DNA of 64,000 bases from Paragordius varius (Eukaryota; Nematomorpha), in the NCBI GenBank assembly GCA_964247055.1, contig OZ176056.1, positions 3,286,001 through 3,350,000 of the forward strand. The letters are read 5' to 3'. Under the pieces are notes generated by a model. The model saw nothing but the letters and a program-made list of their open reading frames with translations. It was not told where the DNA came from and made no database searches. The position numbers and the translations under genes were made by a program. Shown here piece after piece: positions 15,201 through 26,921 of the stretch (its first letter is position 1; each line of letters begins with the position of its first letter).

Positions 15201-18200
15201 TTGTTTGTTTGTTTCATAATTCCAAGTTTCATTATGTAAAAAAACTATTTTTTAAACTTTTAAACAGTTTAAAAAATTGATATGTTAAATATCAACCAGT
15301 TTAGATCTTTTCAAACAAATTTTAATTTATCTTTGGTAAAAAATCTTTTAAACCTAAAAAATAAAATATGAATAAATTAAAAATATTTAAATGTTTCAAA
15401 AATATTATTATGAGGAGTGATAAATACTTTTGCATTCTGAAAAATAATTTTTAATCAAATATTTGAAATAGATTTGTAAAATCATATTTTTAAAAGGAAG
15501 GAATACGGTTTAGGTTTATTTTTAATGACTACAGAGTTATATTTGATTACCAGTTAATATAAAAATAATTCCTGAATCTCTAAATATAAAATGGTAGATT
15601 TTAGTCGATTATTGAAAAATTTTACTTAGAAATCATATTTATTTAAATATATCAAAAAATAATTTTAAGAATTGCAATTTTATGAGAAAAAAAATTAAAA
15701 AAAGTTAAAAAATAATTGGCGGCAAAAAAATTGCCATTAGGATTATTCTAGTTTTTATAATTTAATCAAACATATAAGTTTGGGTTAGAATCTTAAGGTT
15801 AATATCATTCCTATATCTAAAAAATCAGACTGAGGAATCAACAATTCAAAAAAAATATTCAATACTAATTTAACAAAAATAACTCAATAAATAAATATAC
15901 TTTGTTGTTGTAAAAAATTAATTTAAATTATAAAAAATAATTACAAGGATATTATATTAATACCACATGATTCATTTAATAAAAGTTTCAAATCAACATT
16001 TATGAAAAAAACGATAAAATATTAAACTTTTCATTTATTTTTACAATACAGGACCCCTGTAACTTACTTTAAATATTAAAATTTTCACTTTAAAATTTTT
16101 AAAAAAGATAATAATACCACATGATTAATTTAAAAGTTTCAAATCAACATTTATAAAAGTTTCAAATCAACATTTATAAAATATTGAAGAGATATATTCT
16201 GTTCATTTATTTTTCCAATACCCCCTTTGAAATTTTCACTTTAAAATTAAAAAATCCTTAAAATTTCTTATAAAAGATGAAAAAAGATAATTTTCCAATA
16301 TCGGAATCCTAACTCACTTTAAACTTTACAAAATGCCTTAAATTTCATATTCAGATATAAAAAAAATTATTTTCCAATACAGGATTCCTAATCACTTTAA
16401 AATTAAAAAATCCCTTAAATTTTATATCAAATATAAAAAAGATAATAGACTCCTATCTCACTTTAAAAATTTTAAAAAAATCCTTAAAATTTCTTATAAA
16501 AAATCAAAAAAAAAGATAATTTTCCAATACAAGACTCCTATCTCACTTTAAAAATTTTAAAAAAATCCTTAAAATTTTTTATAAAAAATGAAAAAAGAGA
16601 TAATTTACCAATATCGGAATCCTAACTCACTTTAAAACTTTAAAAATTAAAAAATCCTTAAAATTTCTTATAAAAAATGAAAAAAAAAGATAATTTTTCA
16701 ATACAGGACTCCTATCTCACCTTAAAATTTTTACAACAAAATATCTTTAAAATTTCTTTTAAAAATCATCTAAAATTTCTAAAAACCTTTAAAAATTTCA
16801 TATTTCTTATGAAAAATTATAAAAAAAAAGATAAAAAATTCTAATTCTACCTTATTTTACTGGCATATTCCAATTCCAATGCACAACGCTGTCGGACAAA
16901 ACTAGCGAACACGTCCAAAAAATCAATAGTTTTATTTGTGTAACATGCCAAATTATCATATTGATCCTATTATATTTTTGTTTAAAATGTATAAAAATAA
17001 ATTGTAAAAATTACTAAAGGATATATTAGATGTGCAAATATAGATTTTAAAGCATTTTAAATATATTTACTAAAATAGTTATTTTATTCTAAACATTGTA
17101 GAAAGCGAAAAAGTATGTAATTGATTGAAAATAAAGAATTTTTTTTGAATATCCGGTTAAAAAATTTGTTAAAAAAATGATAACAGACTTAAAAACTAAT
17201 ATTTTTCATATTGCGCGGATTTTTTTATCAGAGATTTTTAAATATATTTACTAAAATAAACATTGTAGAAAGCGAAAAGTAAGTAATTGATCGAAAAAAA
17301 GATTTTTTGAATGTTCCGTTAAAAAATGAAAAATTGTTTTAAAAAATAATTAGAACAAAACTTAAAAATTTTTTGATATTGCGCGGATTTTTTTATCAGA
17401 GATTTTGTTAAAAAAATTGAATTTTATTGTGTGTGCATATATTTTTAGTATTCAGAGATTCTTAAAATTTTTCATGTAACTTAAATTTTACTGGACAAAA
17501 AAACTTTTTTGCCAGTTTATATCGATCACTAACAGCTAAAATTTTAACAAAAACACCTGATTATTTAATTGCAGCCTTCATATTTTCAGACTGCAATCAA
17601 AAATCTTATCCTATATGAGTTATAAAGAAAAAAACTTTATTAAATTTAAGGCAAAAATATTTTGTAATCCTATTTATGCTAAAATTCATCATATTTTTGA
17701 GGCACATAAAGCAATTATATCAAAAGTTCAGACATTTTATACAAAACATTCATCCAATTAATTTTTATAGATTAACTAACATTAACCAGCAAGAATGAAA
17801 AATCAATACTGGTCCGTTATAACTGTTAAAAAGGCTATCATCATCAATTGCAAAAAGATAAAAAAAGGGATTTTTGATAAAAATATATATATTATTTTTT
17901 AATATATTTAAATTAATTTATTTTTAGGTATATATTTAAAAAAAGTTTGGTTTATTATAAAATAAAATTAGATAGAATTTTTGATGTTCCCTAAAACTAT
18001 ATGTATGATCATCTTTAAAATAAAACAAATTAAATTTTTAAAATAAAAAATAACTAAAATTAATTTGGAAACCATTGTCTGTTGTTTATAGTACAAAATA
18101 TTAAAAAGTATAATTTTTTTAAAAAATATTAAAATATATAAATATAGGAAAAAAAGTTTGATGATTTAAAAAATAATTACACTAAGTATAAATGACTTTG

Positions 18201-18811
18201 TTTTCTTATAATTCTCATTTTTATCATTTTTTATACTAAACTATAACTTTTGAATTTACCTGGATTATGTTTATTCATTCACCTGTGCATAAAAGTAATA
18301 TTTTATTTTTATTCGTAAAAAAATATGTGTGTGCAGGATTAGAGGAGCACAAAGGTAATTTTACAATCAATGTAAAATAAAAATATATTAAAATTAAAAA
18401 GTTCTAATAAAGGTGGATTAAATCAAATGTGATTTGATAATGTAAATTTGAAACATGAAATGATTATATTATGTTAACAAAGTTTTACAAGTAAAAAGAA
18501 TAAATTTAAATTTATAAAATCAAGGAAAGATTATTAACGTCATTGTGGAAAATATAAAGTTATAACAAGCGAGATTGCTTTATGTTTCAAAGTGTTATTT
18601 CATAAATAGAACGATGACAACAGCAGATTGATTTTTAGTATATTTGAATTATTTGCACCAAAACTCGAATTTGCCCAAAATAACGGTCATTTTTTTCAAA
18701 AACATAAAAAAATATATTTAATAAATAAAAATTTTTGTAACAGTTAATAAATATAAAAATGTTAATTAAAATAAATGAAATAAGTACCCATAGCTCTGTT
18801 CCCCAATTCAT
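76..18811 (-). CDS. FNBP1: TOCA/CIP4/FNBP1-family F-BAR protein (16 coding exons; SH3 part probably off the left edge)
   Basis: Membrane-bending adaptor linking Cdc42 and WASP-type actin control to endocytosis. Exons, in gene order: 18788-18811, 16851-16966, 13437-13493, 12520-12667, 10027-10089, 9606-9710, 8968-9096, 8230-8376, 7654-7741, 6826-6899, 6411-6528, 5889-6050, 4042-4202, 2949-3046, 1014-1146, 76 or 93-273. All phases agree and every junction is GT-AG. The product opens MNWGTELW then DQYDN, the family start. The F-BAR domain spans residues about 1-290 (SKKMYE, VIPII, FKSGF), followed by an Asn/Ser-rich linker at 290-460 and an HR1 domain at 465-540 (DDFSELPPNQRRKK, YEQNPRMGDP). The last exon either stops at 76-78 (606 aa) or splices at a GTATTT donor (87-92) to an SH3 exon outside the window. 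The family normally ends in SH3, so I favour splicing. Whether it equals FNBP1, FNBP1L or TRIP10 is undecided: invertebrates usually have one gene. Confidence 0.9.
1212..1814. mobile_element. Foldback-type MITE, subfamily A' (GTTGG repeats)
   Basis: Ends resemble TATCATTTAC and GCAAATGGTA. The inverted arms are tandem 21-bp units of type CAAGTTGGTCCTTGAACAG on the left and its complement on the right, around an AT-rich core of about 400 bp. Same architecture as subfamily A but a different 21-mer. It sits 66 bp from an FNBP1 exon. Confidence 0.75.
1819..2140. mobile_element. Foldback-type MITE, subfamily A
   Basis: TACCATTTAC at the left and GTAAATGCTA at the right, with arms of 21-bp units (TTCACCCTTGAAC type). 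The core is shared with the other A copies (TTTTCGAACTAAT, TAGGTAATTTTTAATCTTA). It lies 4 bp from the A' copy. Confidence 0.8.
2205..2500. mobile_element. Possible degraded hAT-like MITE with internal 62-bp duplication
   Basis: The text GCTTTGCGGGCCACATT resembles the GC-rich subterminal part of the hAT-like elements further right. A segment around AGATTTAGTAAAAATTCG...AAGAAACCAATTTT occurs twice in tandem (2328-2443). The ends are not defined. Confidence 0.3.
3146..3434. mobile_element. MITE family D (TATACGGACAAA ends)
   Basis: Inverted ends AGTAAAAATTGATTTTATAC and the complement of CCGTATAATATCAATTTTT. The core includes AAGACAACCATAC and its inverted mate AAAGTATGGTTATCTTTT. About 290 bp; related copies lie at 13.65, 22.9 and 62.3 kb. 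Confidence 0.75.
3748..4025. mobile_element. Foldback-type MITE A, right end lost, 16 bp from an exon
   Basis: The left end TACCATTTACAG with 21-bp units and the usual core are present. The right arm ends at GAGGGTGAAT without the terminal GTAAATGGTA. The next FNBP1 exon starts at 4042, so the remnant touches the donor region. Confidence 0.7.
4508..5340. mobile_element. Candidate DNA element with 35-bp inverted ends
   Basis: The segment at 4508-4543 (TTCTTATGCAATGTGATAGTG) is the imperfect complement of 5305-5340 (CACTATCACATCGCATAAGAA). The interior of about 760 bp has no clear coding sequence. It could be a MITE or a chance outcome of an inverted duplication. Confidence 0.4.
5380..5760 (+). 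mobile_element. LINE 3'-end fragment (non-LTR RT C-terminal region)
   Basis: The plus strand reads LYKVGIRPALAYVYQM..., then MRIQYYGHMIRINEGTCAK and SPHLTWLKLVNQDL, the region downstream of the reverse transcriptase in many LINEs (YG.E.W / GH..R / W...V). One in-frame stop occurs before SPHLTW and there is no 5' part, so it is a dead fragment in an FNBP1 intron. Confidence 0.6.
10480..12519. repeat. Intronic tandem array built from copies of the adjacent exon end and donor
   Basis: About nine degenerate units, spaced roughly 150-200 bp with one larger gap, fill most of the FNBP1 intron between exons 12520-12667 and 10027-10089. Each unit has a segment CTTTTTCCTTTGTTCCTTT(A)AG...TTTTTAACCACTTCGCCC, the complement of the exon text coding GEVVKNLKEQRKK plus its GT donor, joined to shared intron sequence (CCAATCTTTTCTGG, AACTTTTCAAAAACTTT). 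Examples are near 10650, 11140, 11320, 11490, 11650, 11830, 11975, 12150 and 12345. The true exon copy is the rightmost. Confidence 0.85.
13651..13920. mobile_element. MITE family D
   Basis: Ends AGTAAAAAATAAAATTATAC / complement of GTATAATTTTAGTTATTACT, with GGACGAAACGTAAAAAC and the shared core TTGATTATATTACCAAT. Matches the copy at 3.1 kb. Confidence 0.7.
14096..14399. mobile_element. Foldback-type MITE A, well-preserved copy
   Basis: Full ends TACCATTTAC and GTAAATGGTA flanked by TA on both sides. Three 21-bp units lie in each arm (TTCAAATTCACCC). The core contains TTTTCGGGCTAATATAACTC. A good reference copy of 304 bp. Confidence 0.9.
16000..16850. repeat. Intronic tandem array (about 80-bp units) ending at a 5' splice site
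   Basis: Eight or more degenerate units of the type GATAATTTTCCAATACAGGA - CTCCTATCTCACTTTAAAA - TCCTTAAAATTTCTTATAAAAAA run up to the FNBP1 exon at 16851-16966. The last unit grades into the exon donor region (TTCTAATTCTACCTTATTTT), so units look like relatives of the exon-intron junction. Confidence 0.7.
17054..17410. repeat. Tandem duplication of about 180 bp in FNBP1 intron 1
   Basis: Two copies start at 17054 and 17234 (TTTAAATATATTTACTAAAA), share ACATTGTAGAAAGCGAAAA and end with ATTGCGCGGATTTTTTTATC. The rest of the intron to 18787 has no recognisable feature. Confidence 0.7.
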
Positions 18812-18829
18812 GATCGATCAATGTGTAAG

Positions 18830-20700
18830 CGCAAAACAGCTGGCATTAATATATTATGTAAAAAAATATGATTTTGTTTTATTGTGGAAAATACTTACCA
18901 ATGCACTTAAAACAATCTATAGATGTATATATATTAAATGATAATAACGATATAATAATTACTTAGCAAATAATGTTTGTAGTTTTACATAATCTTAAGA
19001 GTTTAATAACTATGATGTAAACAATTGCTTTGTGTGGTAGTTTAGTACCCCGTAGCTAAATCTTGTAAATTTAAAAGAGCTTCATTATCAAATCCTGAAA
19101 AATTACAGTTTAACTTCTCTGGATCATATCTAAACACATTGAAACGCAGCTCATTTTTATATCATATAAACTTAAAGTCTAATTTATACAAGGTGGTTAT
19201 TTTTTTTAACTATACTGCATTTGTATTCCGGTTGTACACTGTTGGGGGGCTGGGTAATTTGATGAAATATATATTCTGATCGTGCTTCCAAATTGCTTGA
19301 TTATAAACTAAATTTTTCTTAAAACTATTTTAAAATAAAAACAATGTATTCTTTCAAAAAAATATTGCCATAATATCCGACATATTAAAAATTAATGCAT
19401 ATACCGGTTTTTAAATTAACTAGACCATATAGGTGACCAAAAATTTGGAACTTTGGAAACTAACATCTCATTCGTATAAAAAGAATGTTTCTCTTTTTAT
19501 ATATAGTATATGATATATATTTTTTAATTAAAGCTCAGTTATTAAAATAATTTATTTGGATAATGTGCGCAAATTTTGCGTAGAAGTGTAAATATTTATC
19601 TTATAAAACTCGTAAAACCCGAAATAAAAGCACCATGTGAAACTTGATGCATTATCAAAGTATATATATTCCTGACTTTATTGTGGACAGTGTGTATATA
19701 TTTTATATCAATATTTTGGTGGGCTTTTATGGTATGATGAAGCACACGCTATAAATTGCATAAAAACATCCTAAAATATTTTAACTTTTCCTATTTAAAT
19801 AAATTTTTTATCACATTATCATTTAAACTTTTTTACTTAAAATTTTGATTTTATGTTAAAACACTGCATATAATTTTATGTAGACAATCGATTCTTTTTC
19901 CAAACATGAGTTGTAGAATGTTGAGCATCATAAAATAATATGTTTAAATAATATATTTAGTCTAACACAAATTTTGAGAGCCGAATTTTAAACGCAAAAA
20001 AACGGCGGGTCGCATAAAAATAGAGTGATTATTATATATTTAGTTAAAAAATACGAAAAAAATGGCCAATTAAAAAGCAACTACTATTACTTTTTATTTG
20101 ACTAATTTTTATTAGATGTTGCCACTTGAATGAGAAATAATTTTACAAAGAATTTGTAATCATGTTTTATTAAATGCAATTTGTATATTTAGTAATTTTT
20201 CAAATTCACGGGCAGCACATATCCGGACGCCTGTGAGTTGACCGCTATTTTTACCCATTTCCAGCAATCGTCGAAATTCATAAAACTCGGCTCAAATTTT
20301 TCTATAAATTAAAAATTAGCAAAATATACTCGGAAAATACTAATACTAAATTTAAAAATACTAAATTTGATGTCAAATTTAGCATACATTGTAAAATTCT
20401 TAATATACGAAATACTTGTCACGTTTACACGGATCCAAAAAAAGCTTTGAGCCTACATCCATTTCATATTATTATTATTTTCATATATATTTTAATTTTT
20501 TGGACTGAAGCATTTAGCTTTTACCAAAGTTAGTTTATTTAGCAAAATGGGAGATTTTGCCAACTGACACATATTCTAACAGAACATATGTATTTGTGCA
20601 GTATGTTAGCCATTTTAAATAAATCCAGAGAAAAAAATGGCGGCAAAGGTTTGCGATGAAGATTTTTTTACAATATAGATTTTTAACAAATAAAATAGCC
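18830..20700. other. Intergenic stretch upstream of the FNBP1 start
   Basis: No convincing exon, RNA or complete transposon was seen. GC-rich remnants (GCGGGTCGCATAAAAATAG near 20.0 kb, CGGGCAGCACATATCCGGACG near 20.2 kb) look like pieces of hAT-like elements. A motif near 20.5 kb (AAGCATTTAGCTTTTA) recurs near 29.35 kb. The FNBP1 promoter should lie here but shows no clear signal. Confidence 0.4.
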
Positions 20701-20730
20701 TGCGCTTAGAACGTTAAATATAAATATATA

Positions 20731-21050
20731 TACCATTTACAATCAATTCACCCTTAAACAATTCAAATTCACCCTTGAACAATTTAAAGTCACCCTAGAA
20801 CAATTCAAATTCACCATCAAATAAATTATATGATTTTTAAGATTAAAAATTATCTACATTTTTATGTATTTTTAAAAAAATAATATTTGCTTAAAAATTT
20901 AAAAATACTGAAAAAATAATATACATGCCATAAAGATATATTTCATGTTATATGTTTTATTAGTTCGAAAATACATATTATTTTTAGAGTGAATTTAAAT
21001 TGTTAAAGAGCGAATTTGAATTGTTCGAGTGTAAATTTGTGTAAATGGTA
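20731..21050. mobile_element. Foldback-type MITE A (core inverted relative to 14.1 kb copy)
   Basis: TACCATTTAC ... GTAAATGGTA with TATA flanks. Four 21-bp units lie in the left arm. It sits about 200 bp downstream of the unrecognised gene's stop codon. Confidence 0.85.
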
Positions 21051-21256
21051 TATAATGGTGCGGGATAAAAAAATAAAAATCTATTGTGATTTTGTTCATT
21101 TATGGTTTAGGACCCCCCATAATATTGCTTCATTTACATAGCCCAATTTAAAGCTTCTGACATTTTAATTTTAACCATATATTATATCAAAAAAATAAAT
21201 TTATTTATTTTATTAAAGCGACAAGAAAAGTATTTGAGATAAAATGTTTAATATAT

Positions 21257-23313
21257 TTAATTACAGATTCCAATAACTTTTTCTAAACTTTGATTCATGG
21301 TGGAAACAGCTATGTATCCATTCATTATCTTAACATCCATAAAATTGGTGTAGGTTATGTTCCGTACATATGGACAAGAAATTTTAAAAATAATCCCATT
21401 CACATACCATGCTATATCGTCAATGCTATTATTTTTGCTTTGAATGATAATTTGAGTGTATAAGGCCGTATTATTATGATCGTTGGAAGGGATTTGCGTA
21501 ATTTCAGCCTAATTTTACCAGCAAAAATAAAATAAGATAAAAATAAAATTTCTCTCAATTTGTTAATTATAATCCAAAAATTAAAGTGATAAATAAGGTT
21601 TAAAGTGCATTGTTTCTTATTCACTAATGTTATCTTTCTTCTAAATACTGACGGCAGGCGTTAACGTGGTTTAAATTTGTACTAAAAAAGTATAAGGGCA
21701 AACAACAAACAGTTATCTATTATTTTAACATATTATTGATTCTCGATTTTATTATTTTTGCAATATGATAAAATTGGCTACTATAAATTTGACATTTAAG
21801 CAATTTTCTTTTTCCATAGTTTTTTCACGATATGTTAACAAATAAGTTTAAATTTTTTCATGGTTTTGATAAAAATCGGGGAATTAGATTACATCTCTTT
21901 GTTCAAACCTTTGATACCAAAAGTTGCCCAATCAGACCCCTATTTTGGCCTAACATGATTTTAAGAACGCTTTGTTTTAAACACAAGTTTATAAAGTGTA
22001 ACATGCTCAGTATTTATGTCGACACACTTTCCAGAAAAATCTTGGGTTGTTTAAAATAACCTAAATTCTTAATTTTATTGAAAACTTAAAAATATTAAAT
22101 GATATTAATAAGTTATAATACATACCGTTTGATCTGACGTAGTCGAAATCGATATTACAATTCCAGATTTGATATCAAGCAAGAGTGTTTGACACGGCGA
22201 AAGAAAGTTGCTGTTTATGCTTATTGTAAGCTATGGGCGTTAACCATATTATAAATGTCAAATATTTAACCATATAAAATGATTGTCAATTTACTAAAAC
22301 ATAGGATATAAAACAAATTTTTTCCATAATCAAATAAAATTAATTGGTTTATAGGGAAAATTAACCATTTGTTTTTTACGCATACGCTACGGCATGGGTG
22401 TCTACAGAAATGTTTTTGCGGGCTGATATGAAAATTTTTCATTTAATTTATTTTAAACCCAATTTTTGAAATATTTTTAAAATAATCGTAAAATTTTGTT
22501 TGAAATCCAATTTTTTATTTTTTCAACATTTTTTAAGGCACTTTTGCGTACCACATAAAGCGTGTTGAACATCCATGCCCAACGATATTACCAATCGCCA
22601 AAAATAATGATTGAAATGACCAATATAACATACGCTAATTAAAATATAATGTTGGTATTAATGTACTTTGGAATATCCTGAATACATATATTCGAAGTTA
22701 CGAATTCTTTTAACCACTTGAATCAATGTGTCTTCAAAGGAAGGAAACATACGTAATACAATGTCATTAGAAATAAGAACGATTTCTCCCAATGCAATGT
22801 ATTTTATTTTTATGTTTTTTGAATTTCCATGTGTGTTTTCAACGTATATTGGTACAAATCTAATAATACAATAAAAATTACAAGTTGTAGACAGACAAAA
22901 CGTAAAAAACAAATTTTTTCAAATGACAACCATACTCTCTTATTTATTACTATACATAATAATTAATTACAAACGTAAAATATATAATTGACTGTGTTCC
23001 CATTTAAACATTTCTGTTGCATACTTTGCATTTTAAAGAATGAGTTAATTTGAAAAATCAACAAGTTTAAAAAAGTTTGGGGGTTTTTAAAAACAAAATT
23101 TCCTATGTTTTCACGCGTTTCGTCTGATCAAGTTTTAAAAATTTAATTTTACCTAGCACAATTAATAATAAGTAAGAACCTTAAAATTGAAGTACCCTCA
23201 AATGTCATCATGAGATTGTATATGCCGTTTTGTACAATTTTTTGGCATATATTGATGATACCAACATACAAATCTATTTTTTGAATATTTTCATTTATAT
23301 ATAATAAATATTA

Positions 23314-23355
<42 letters not shown>

Positions 23356-26067
23356 TTTACATTTATATTCACCGTTGAACTCAAATTAACCCTTTACCTA
23401 TTCAAATTTACTCAGTAATAAAGGGTGTAATTTTACAGACACCGTTATCAGAGTTTTTAATTCAGAGTTCTATATCAATCGGTAAAAAGGCTCTAAATAA
23501 CTAAATAGCGGGAAACGATAATTGGCTTAGCCAGGGACATCCAACACAAATGGCTTCAAAGGCGGCATTTTTGATTCAAAATATCCGGCTCCTGCCTTCA
23601 AGATTTTTTATATTTATCCATATTTCATTAGATTGCAAAATTCAAACGCAACATAACATTTTTTTCTAGTTCTTGCCCATTGAATAGACTCATGCAGAAA
23701 TATTGTTTAAGAGTATCATTTTCACTAAGATTTTGTACACATGTTTTTGCATTTGAATAATTTTAAGCCGAACGCAAAAAAACTCTCTGCAGCGGGACGC
23801 GTGTTGAATACCCCTGTAGCCTCTTTTAATCCATTCATTAATGACTAGAGTATAAAACAATTGTATACCCTTTCCATCCATTTCTTCGTAATGCAATAAT
23901 TTTTGAGTGGCTAAATGTGAATAGATACGGTTGAAAAAAATTGCATAATTAGACTGAAAAAAAAAATCAAAACATACTTATTGGTTCTTTAGGACAATCA
24001 ATTACAATGTTTAGCGTTGGAATCATATTGGCTTTAGTTTTGAGATTTATGTTTTGTGTTGCAAATAACTCTAAAAGTAAAAGATTTTGCGAAGAAGTTG
24101 ACACAAAGCCTCCATCTATTATGAATGCGTCGTAAATTTCGTAAAGTTTAATGCCGCTTAGCGTGTTCATAATGCGTATCTATGAAGGTAAAAATATAGA
24201 AGCGAATACCCCATTAAAAACTGACTCGGGTTCGATATTTATTTAGATAAAGTAAAGCTATTGTCAGAATTAATTTTGTGAGATGATTTAAGCAGAGGCG
24301 TAGCTTGTATTTCTGGTGAGGCGCCCCCTTCCCCCTCCATGTGACTATTTTTTTAAAAAAATTATCAAATATAAACCATGGTCATGACCACTCATAAATG
24401 GGTAATTTTTTATGAATATTTAAAATAATAACTTTTAAATACCTATTTTTTTGAAATAAAATTAAAAAAATTTAAATCAACTATGGCGCCAGGTGCACCA
24501 GCCCACCTCCCCTTCCCTCAAGCTACGCCTCTGCTCTTAAATCGTCCTTTGAGTTTGCGGAAATCGTCAAAATCGTTTTTGATTCGATTATATTTTTCAG
24601 TATATAAGTCTTAATGGCTCCTATTTATATATTCAATTAATTTATTGAAGTTATTTAGCCGCAAAATCATAAAAGCTACAAAGTTTGGACTTTTTTGTAA
24701 AAATTCTAAAACATGTATATTAATACTTTTAAATAATAACATTGATAATTATAAATTATATAGACCAAAAGTTTTATTCAGCAAAATCAATTTGTTAAAA
24801 CATGTTTGGAAAAGCTTGTAGTTTGATATTTATCTTTTTGTAAAACGACGTTTTTAATTCCTGTTTGTCGTTCAACACGGAGTAAAATATATACTTATGT
24901 TAAAGTATTATTTCTCTAATGGTTGTTATTATACAATTTAAGATCTAATGCATTGTTCAATGAATCCTGTCTAAAGATTTTTTTGACTTGTATGTCAAGT
25001 ATATGGCTTACAAATTTTAAATTCGGTTTCCTATTCAGTGCAACAATATAATCTTGAGCAAAATCATAATAACAATCGCTGTCATTTCTGCTGTATGATA
25101 CATCACCGTAAGTCAGGTTTCTAGATCGTTGGCCACAAATTATTAATCTCAATGCATGATACGGAACATCCACATAAAACTAATAGCCATGTTTAAAATT
25201 TAGTGTCAAAATGTAATTTTTAAAGGAAACTCTCCACCAACTTTTAAAACCTGTTAAAAAAATTTGGGGACAATCAAAATAAACACAAGAGCAAATTATA
25301 AAAGTCAGTTTTTTAAAAAATTCTCAAATAATGTGTAAATCAAATGGCTATAAATATTTGCGATTAAGAGATTAAATAAAAGATTTATAGCACTTGTTTT
25401 AATTTTGACATTTACAAAGTGATTTTAAATGGATATACTCTAAAATTAACAATATCAATTGATAAAATATGGTACAAAATGAATTTTGGGCGTTTAATTA
25501 TCTCGTGCATAAGTTTAGCCTATAAAAGTTCATTATTTAGACTCTGATTCTTAAACTTTATTTATTGAAAACTTGCAAAACCCGTTTGATACTTGATATA
25601 AGATAGAAACTTTTTGATTTAATTCTCTAGCAAAATATTAATTTGCATCTTTTAAGTGCAATAAAAACTTTACTAAATGAAGTAATTTATGGGTTATTAA
25701 ATATACGTTTCATAATCATCAAACAGGTTAATCACAGGCTTTTATGTTTTTCATTAGTACAAAATTTTTATATTCTTTTTATTTCATTTTAAAAATTGAT
25801 AATATATCTTAGGCGCATTTTTAACTGTTTAAACTTATTGAAACAAAAGCTTAATATGCGTTTTACCATTATCTATTGACAAAATTTTAGTTATTGCGAT
25901 TCACTATAAATTTTATAAAATTCTTCGACTTGCTAAAAATTATTTTTTTTAGTTTTCACTGATACGAAAATTTACATTCTTTGGAAATTTATATAATGAA
26001 ATATGGCAAAAACTCATGTAATAATTTGATAAAAAATATTTCAAAGAAAGTTCTTCAAAAAATCATA

Positions 26068-26102
<35 letters not shown>

Positions 26103-26539
26103 TAGGAGACATAGAGAGCTTTAATATGACAAATTAAATTTATTCAATATTATATAGATTACGGTTGGATGAAATGTTGTTTCCAAATATTTCCAATAAA
26201 GAAAATTGACATTATCCAGATAATAGTAAGTATATGGCTCCACAGACGCGTTAGTTAAATTCTGACGCAGGGTAAAAATTACATTTCCTTCTTTATGAAC
26301 GCACGGTAATACTGATAAGTTTCTACAACAAAAAGAGTGGTTGATTATTTTGATAAAGTTTTATTTTTATTATTCATAAAAATAAAAACTACGCAAAAAC
26401 TGTACTTTGAGGAATTAAAGAAGTGATTTATTTCACATAATCCGCCCCTAAAATTGGCATGACAATAATGGTTGTCAGTTTCCAAACGGCAGAATGGTAG
26501 TAAGATACAAATTTCTAAGAAAATTACAATGAAATGCAT
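21257..26539 (-). CDS. Unrecognised secreted/ectodomain protein, partial multi-exon model
   Basis: I do not recognise this protein. The first coding exon (26406-26539) starts with a clear signal peptide: MHFIVIFLEICILLPFC. An in-frame stop lies two codons upstream of that ATG. Further exons with matching phases are 26163-26322, 25012-25179 and 23978-24179, then 22753-22859, 22126-22211 and 21257-21508, the last ending in a stop. A 42-nt exon at 23869-23910 may follow the fourth, but the phase from it to 22753-22859 does not close, so at least one exon between 22.9 and 23.9 kb is missing or wrong. The product has many N-glycosylation sequons (NLT, NAS, NIT), scattered cysteines and beta-rich text such as WYVNGIIFKISC. 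No transmembrane helix is seen in the recovered part. The 3' end could also be a donor (GTAATT just before the stop). Its start faces RABGGTB divergently across 3 kb of repeats. Confidence 0.5.
22393..22577. mobile_element. hAT-like MITE
   Basis: Inverted ends CATGGGTGTCTACAGA and complement of CGTGTTGAACATCCATG, with subterminal TTTTTGCGGGCTGA. The ends have the pattern of hAT-type MITEs (C.(G)GGTGTCCAAC). No clean target duplication was seen. Confidence 0.6.
22870..23145. mobile_element. MITE family D, diverged
   Basis: GACAGACAAAACGTAAAAAAC with the complement of TTTTCACGCGTTTCGTCTG at the other end, plus AATGACAACCATAC. It overlaps the upstream flank of the 22753-22859 exon. Confidence 0.6.
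23318..23352. repeat. (TA)n microsatellite beside a foldback-element left end
   Basis: About 17 TA repeats, followed by a worn TATCATTTACA left arm of an A-type element. Similar TA runs occur near 1185, 26075, 36607, 41896, 48750 and 57206. Confidence 0.85.
23532..23816. mobile_element. hAT-like MITE
   Basis: Inverted ends CAGGGACATCCAACAC and complement of GTGTTGAATACCCCTG. Flanked by TAGC on both sides, shorter than the usual 8-bp hAT duplication. The interior closely matches the element at about 37.5-37.8 kb (CTAAGATTTTGT, ATAACATTTTTTT). Confidence 0.7.
24293..24533. mobile_element. MITE with CAGAGGCGTAGCTTG ends
   Basis: The 15-bp inverted ends are exact (CAGAGGCGTAGCTTG / CAAGCTACGCCTCTG), with GC-rich subterminal blocks and an AT core. 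The flanks (TTTAAG / CTTAAA) are also mutually complementary, so the inverted repeat may extend outward. Ends of this type are typical of hAT MITEs. Confidence 0.75.
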
Positions 26540-26921
26540 TTTATTTTAATAAACATATATTAACCTTATAGCTCAGCAAAATTAGAGAGATTTAATTATT
26601 TATAATCTGTTATCCAAATCTATGCACGTAATTTAAGATTTACAATTATTAGGTTATATTTTGATAATTAAAACAGAGTGTTTGTTTTGCCTTAAATGTA
26701 TGTTTATAATTCTGTTCAATAATGAAAAGCAAGTAACATAATCTTATTATAAAACATTATAAAAAATCGTTTTTATATGAGTGATAAATTTCCATTAAAA
26801 GTGCTTTTATTTTTTTAAATTCGAGAATTTTCATTTAAAAGACCTCTTTTAAATGCTACCTTAAATTGTTGATCAATAACCAAAAACCTGATATCGTCCG
26901 ATAAAAATTTTTTATACTTAC

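Noticed and set aside
18759-18941. 60-codon plus-strand frame starting MLIKINEISTHSS
   Set aside because: It overlaps the first coding exon of FNBP1 on the opposite strand and has no support of its own.
21832-22059. 75-codon plus-strand frame starting MLTNKFKFFHGFD
   Set aside because: It lies in the intron between two exons of the minus-strand unrecognised gene, and shows no homology or splice context.
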